Below are positions 61,356 through 64,000 of a stretch of DNA of 64,000 bases, piece by piece. The notes beneath the pieces were generated by a model. That model made no database searches and was not told the origin of the DNA. It saw nothing but the letters and a program-made list of their open reading frames with translations. How positions within the stretch are numbered: the stretch's first letter is position 1; every line of letters begins with the position of its first letter. The position numbers and the translations under genes are program-made. This stretch comes from an uncultured Collinsella sp. (GTDB lineage: Bacteria > Actinomycetota > Coriobacteriia > Coriobacteriales > Coriobacteriaceae): NCBI GenBank assembly GCA_958433005.1, contig CAUAWV010000003.1, forward strand, positions 31,833-95,832, given 5' to 3'.

Positions 61356-62639
61356 ATGCTTGATATCAAGTTTGTTCGCGAGAACCCCGATGCCATCGAT
61401 GTCGCCATGGCTAACCGCCAGACGTCTTGGGATCGCGAGAAGTTCTTTGAGCTCGACGACGAGCGTCGTGCCGTCATCACCGAGGTCGAGGAACTTCAAG
61501 CCACGCGCAATGCCGAGTCCAAGAAGATCGGCGCCCTGATGAAGGAGGGCAAGAAGGACGAGGCCGAGGCCGCCAAAGAGGCCGTGCGCGCCGTCAACGA
61601 GAAAATTGACGGTCTGGCCGAGCGCCGCACCGCCCTCGAGCAGGAGCAGTACGACTTCATGGCTCACCTGCCCAACATTCCTTGCGAGGCCACGCCGTAC
61701 GGCAAGGACGAGGACGAGAACATCGAACGCCGTCGTTGGGGCACCCCGCGCGAGTTCGACTTCGACTTTAAGCCGCACTGGGATCTGGGCACCGATCTCG
61801 ACATCCTTGACTTCGAGCGCGGCAACAAGCTCTCCGGCAGCCGCTTCACCGTTCTCGGTGGCGCCGGCGCCCGTCTTGAGCGCGCCCTCATCAACTTCTT
61901 CCTCGATACGCACACCAGCCGTGGTTTTAAGGAGTGGTGGCCGCCCATCGTCGTCAAGCGTCAGACCATGTTCGGCACGGGCCAGCTGCCCAAGTTCGAG
62001 GACGACGCCTATCACGTCTCGGGCGACAACTTCCTGATCCCCACCGCCGAGGTCGTGCTCACCAACCTGCACGCCGGTGAGGTCCTCGACGCCGATACCC
62101 TGCCGCGCCGCTACACCGCCTTCACCCCCTGCTTCCGCGAGGAGGCCGGCTCCGCTGGTCGCGATACCCGCGGCATCATTCGCCAGCACGAGTTCGACAA
62201 GGTCGAGATGGTCAAGTTTGCCAAGCCGGAGGAGTCCGACAAGGAGCTCGAGAGCATGACCGCCGAGGCCGAGTTCCTGCTGCAGCAGCTGGGTCTTCCG
62301 TATCGCGTGATTAGCCTGTGCACCGGCGACCTGGGCTTCTCTGCCCGTCAGACCTACGACGTCGAGGTCTGGCTGCCGAGCTACAACGCCTACAAGGAGA
62401 TCAGCTCCTGCTCCAACTGCGGTGACTTCCAGGCCCGTCGCGCCAACATCAAGTATCGCGACCCCGAGAACTTCAAGGGTTCGCGCTATCTGCACACCCT
62501 CAACGGTTCCGGTCTGCCGGCTGGCCGTACCATGGCAGCCATTCTGGAGAACTACCAGAACGCTGACGGCACCATCACGATCCCCGAGGTTCTGCGTCCC
62601 TACATGGGCGGCCTCGAGAAGATCGAGCCGGTCGCGTAG
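61356..62639 (+). CDS. serS: Seryl-tRNA synthetase
   Basis: The 427-residue class II enzyme has the N-terminal antiparallel coiled coil (about 28-105), TAEV in the active site, motif 2 CFREEAGSAGRDTRGIIRQHEF, and motif 3 ending SGLPAGRTMAAILENYQ. ATG 61356 is preceded by GGAGG. The longer in-frame start at 61329 has no RBS. No T-box is visible upstream. Confidence 0.96.
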   Translation: MLDIKFVRENPDAIDVAMANRQTSWDREKFFELDDERRAVITEVEELQATRNAESKKIGALMKEGKKDEAEAAKEAVRAVNEKIDGLAERRTALEQEQYDFMAHLPNIPCEATPYGKDEDENIERRRWGTPREFDFDFKPHWDLGTDLDILDFERGNKLSGSRFTVLGGAGARLERALINFFLDTHTSRGFKEWWPPIVVKRQTMFGTGQLPKFEDDAYHVSGDNFLIPTAEVVLTNLHAGEVLDADTLPRRYTAFTPCFREEAGSAGRDTRGIIRQHEFDKVEMVKFAKPEESDKELESMTAEAEFLLQQLGLPYRVISLCTGDLGFSARQTYDVEVWLPSYNAYKEISSCSNCGDFQARRANIKYRDPENFKGSRYLHTLNGSGLPAGRTMAAILENYQNADGTITIPEVLRPYMGGLEKIEPVA

Positions 62640-62662
62640 ATTGGCTGCATAAGCGATTTGCT

Positions 62663-62691
62663 AGGGCACTCCTTTTTGGGGTGCCCTTTTT
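62663..62691 (+). terminator. Terminator of serS
   Basis: The stem GGGCACTCC/GGGGTGCCC with a T-rich loop is followed by TTTTT. Confidence 0.9.
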
Positions 62692-62810
62692 GTGTGCGGC
62701 CATACCATGCTGTGCGGACAGCTCAATAGAAAACACACGAACAACTGTTCTGTATACAGCCATCTACCTGCTATGCTTTTGCTAAATAAGAGCGAGAGAA
62801 AGGGGACGCG

Positions 62811-63188
62811 ATGGAGCTGTTTGATGATCGGGTGGTTTTGTTTGAGAGCGACGAGGGCGGGGAGTACCTGCTTGTGACGTGTGAGCCGTCTGGCATGGGT
62901 GGCCTGGTGGTTCGACAGACGAGCGAGGGGCCGTTGACGCAATGGTGCTACGAGGAGTCGCCTCATGTGGTTGAGACGTTTGTGGCGCACGAGGGGCTTG
63001 TGGCCCTAGAGCATTTCTATGGGGTCCAGACATCTAATCAGGTTGCTCGCATGTTGAGCATCTCGTTTGCCGATTATGATTGTGCCCAGCGGGTGAGATC
63101 GCTCCTGAGGGAACTTGATGCTAAGTTTGACGTGATCGAAAAGCCAATCGATCGTACGGGGAATGGCGGTATATGCGGAGCAGCATGA
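62811..63188 (+). CDS. Hypothetical protein, 125 residues
   Basis: No family is recognised. The protein is acidic and soluble, with no signal peptide. AAGGGG is 6 bases upstream of ATG 62811. Base use is like the core genes. It stands alone between serS and the tRNA-Arg cluster. Confidence 0.6.
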   Translation: MELFDDRVVLFESDEGGEYLLVTCEPSGMGGLVVRQTSEGPLTQWCYEESPHVVETFVAHEGLVALEHFYGVQTSNQVARMLSISFADYDCAQRVRSLLRELDAKFDVIEKPIDRTGNGGICGAA

Positions 63189-63265
63189 CAAGACTGCGTT
63201 CCACAAAAAAGTTTGAAATTGTGCTTGACTCCAATAAGCTAAAGTGGTTTTATATGTCTTGCGCT

Positions 63266-63342
63266 GCGGCGTTACCTCAGCTGGATAGAGGGTCTGACTA
63301 CGAATCAGAACGTCATAGGTTCGAATCCTATACGCCGCACCA
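63266..63342 (+). tRNA. tRNA-Arg (anticodon ACG), copy 1
   Basis: The cloverleaf has acceptor GCGGCGT/ACGCCGC, anticodon stem CTGA/TCAG with the ACG anticodon (CTACGAA loop), T-arm GGTTCGAATCC, and encoded CCA. It has its own TTGACT promoter box about 40 bp upstream and a terminator near 63350-63376. Confidence 0.95.
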
Positions 63343-63349
63343 ATTGAAA

Positions 63350-63376
63350 TTGAAAGCCTCCGGCAACGGGGGCTTT
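63350..63376 (+). terminator. Terminator of tRNA-Arg copy 1
   Basis: The stem AAAGCCTCCG/CGGGGGCTTT is followed by TCTTTT. Confidence 0.8.
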
Positions 63377-63379
63377 TCT

Positions 63380-63428
63380 TTTATGCCGCCACCGCATGGA
63401 TTCGAACCTCGGTCGAGGCACGAACAAC
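63380..63428 (+). repeat. Truncated composite element behind tRNA-Arg copy 1
   Basis: It carries the inverted cognate T-arm GGATTCGAACCT followed by CGGTCGAGGC, as in the longer element at 63890, but the GC hairpins and second 3' end are missing; an AT-rich sequence follows. Confidence 0.6.
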
Positions 63429-63464
63429 TTAATTATCACTCCATAAAATTTTTTCTAATTGTCG

Positions 63465-63493
63465 CTTGACCCATCGGGGGCTCGCGTGCATAA
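63465..63493 (+). promoter_or_regulatory. Promoter of tRNA-Arg copy 2
   Basis: TTGACC (63465-63470) and CATAAT (63488-63493) are 17 bp apart, just upstream of the tRNA. Confidence 0.7.
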
Positions 63494-63506
63494 TAATCCG
63501 TGCGTT

Positions 63507-63583
63507 GCGGCGTTACCTCAGCTGGATAGAGGGTCTGACTACGAATCAGAACGTCATAGGTTCGAATCCTATACGCCGCACCA
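63507..63583 (+). tRNA. tRNA-Arg (anticodon ACG), copy 2
   Basis: The 77 bases are identical to copy 1, including the CCA end. The terminator stem AAAGCCTCCG/CGGAGGCTTT follows at about 63593-63618. Confidence 0.95.
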
Positions 63584-63731
63584 ACTGAACTTTAAAGCCT
63601 CCGGTAACGGAGGCTTTTCTTATATGTCGACATACTTGAGGAGTTGCTTTCGCCGTGTTTGAAAGTATCGAGTCGATCGACTGCATCAAATGAGTAAAAA
63701 TCAAATTCGATAACTTTTTTTGAAAAAATGC

Positions 63732-63760
63732 TTGACCATTATTCAGTCCCTGTGCATAAT
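63732..63760 (+). promoter_or_regulatory. Promoter of tRNA-Arg copy 3
   Basis: TTGACC (63732-63737) and CATAAT (63755-63760) have a 17-bp spacer, the same boxes as copy 2. Confidence 0.7.
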
Positions 63761-63772
63761 AATCAACAAGTC

Positions 63773-63849
63773 GCGGCGTTACCTCAGCTGGATAGAGGGT
63801 CTGACTACGAATCAGAACGTCATAGGTTCGAATCCTATACGCCGCACCA
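63773..63849 (+). tRNA. tRNA-Arg (anticodon ACG), copy 3
   Basis: The 77 bases are identical to copies 1 and 2. The terminator AAGCTCCCG/CGGGGGCTT with TTCTTTT follows at about 63859-63887. Confidence 0.95.
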
Positions 63850-63889
63850 TTTGAGATTAAAGCTCCCGGCAACGGGGGCTTTTCTTTTA

Positions 63890-64000
63890 CGTAAACACCG
63901 CATGGATTCGAACCTCGGTCGAGGCGCGGGCGTAAAGAAAACGCGGAGCGTTTTTAGCCCGCGGGCGAGGACGCCGGCAGGCGGCCGAAGCCGGTGCGGA
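63890..64000 (+). repeat. Composite tRNA-Arg-linked repeat element, cut by the window end
   Basis: The inverted cognate T-arm GGATTCGAACCT (63903-63914) is followed by AAAACGCGGAGCGTTTTTAG and GCCGGCAGGCGGCCGAAGCC, close to the GC-rich stretch behind tRNA-Leu. The expected second tRNA 3' end would lie outside the window. Confidence 0.7.

Overview
The window looks like chromosome from a high-GC Gram-positive gut bacterium of the Coriobacteriia, most likely Collinsella. This is an inference from gene content and codon use: a T-box-controlled pheST, an actinobacterial Tad pilus locus, an energy-coupling metal transporter and dense intergenic palindromes. No rRNA or formal phylogenetic marker was tested.

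Layout. 1-5 kb: the 3' end of a YD-repeat surface protein, nested palindromes, an M16C metallopeptidase and a decayed regulator gene. 5-14.8 kb: an Amadori-sugar (fructoselysine/glucoselysine type) locus. It has two base-identical deglycase genes flanking two GntR/HutC regulators, a mannose-family PTS (EIIA, B, C, D), a divergent deglycase and a PfkB kinase, and ends in a broken EIIC-EIID fusion. 14.8-19.2 kb: an AlbA_2/RecG-like regulator behind a repeated operator-like array, several hypothetical genes and tRNA-Val. 19.4-30.4 kb: a DMT exporter, a DUF4012 protein, glmM, an M32 carboxypeptidase and T-box-pheS-pheT. 30.6-34.2 kb: a CbiM/CbiQ/CbiO-type cobalt or nickel ECF transporter and a zinc phospholipase C-like protein. 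34.2-41.6 kb: a hypothetical gene, pyruvate kinase, a Ca2+-type P-ATPase behind a structured leader, and rsgA. 41.8-51.5 kb: a complete Tad/Flp pilus operon. 51.5-64 kb: a toxin-antitoxin-like pair, tRNA-Phe, a GH5-like protein, rsmI, metG, rsmA, tatD, tRNA-Leu, an SPFH protein, rlmH, proC, serS and three identical tRNA-Arg genes.

How the genes work together. In the Amadori locus the PTS would import and phosphorylate a glycated amino acid, and the SIS deglycases would split it to glucose-6-phosphate and the amino acid. The GntR proteins probably sense a phosphorylated intermediate. A short TATAACGT motif recurs at three promoters of this locus. The Tad genes form one tightly coupled transcription unit in the order CpaB, TadZ, TadA, TadB, TadC, pilin, minor pilins.

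Strongest candidates for something undescribed: (1) a compact leader RNA on the P-type ATPase gene in which a hairpin hides the Shine-Dalgarno and a 7-nt loop is perfectly complementary to a second loop; (2) composite elements behind tRNA-Phe, tRNA-Leu and tRNA-Arg that carry an inverted copy of the cognate T-arm and GC-rich mini-hairpins and, for Phe and Leu, a repeated tRNA 3' end plus terminator; (3) a repeat array with exact 18/13-bp spacing in front of an AlbA_2 gene and in decayed form in front of its pseudogene; (4) the exact duplication of the deglycase coding sequence.
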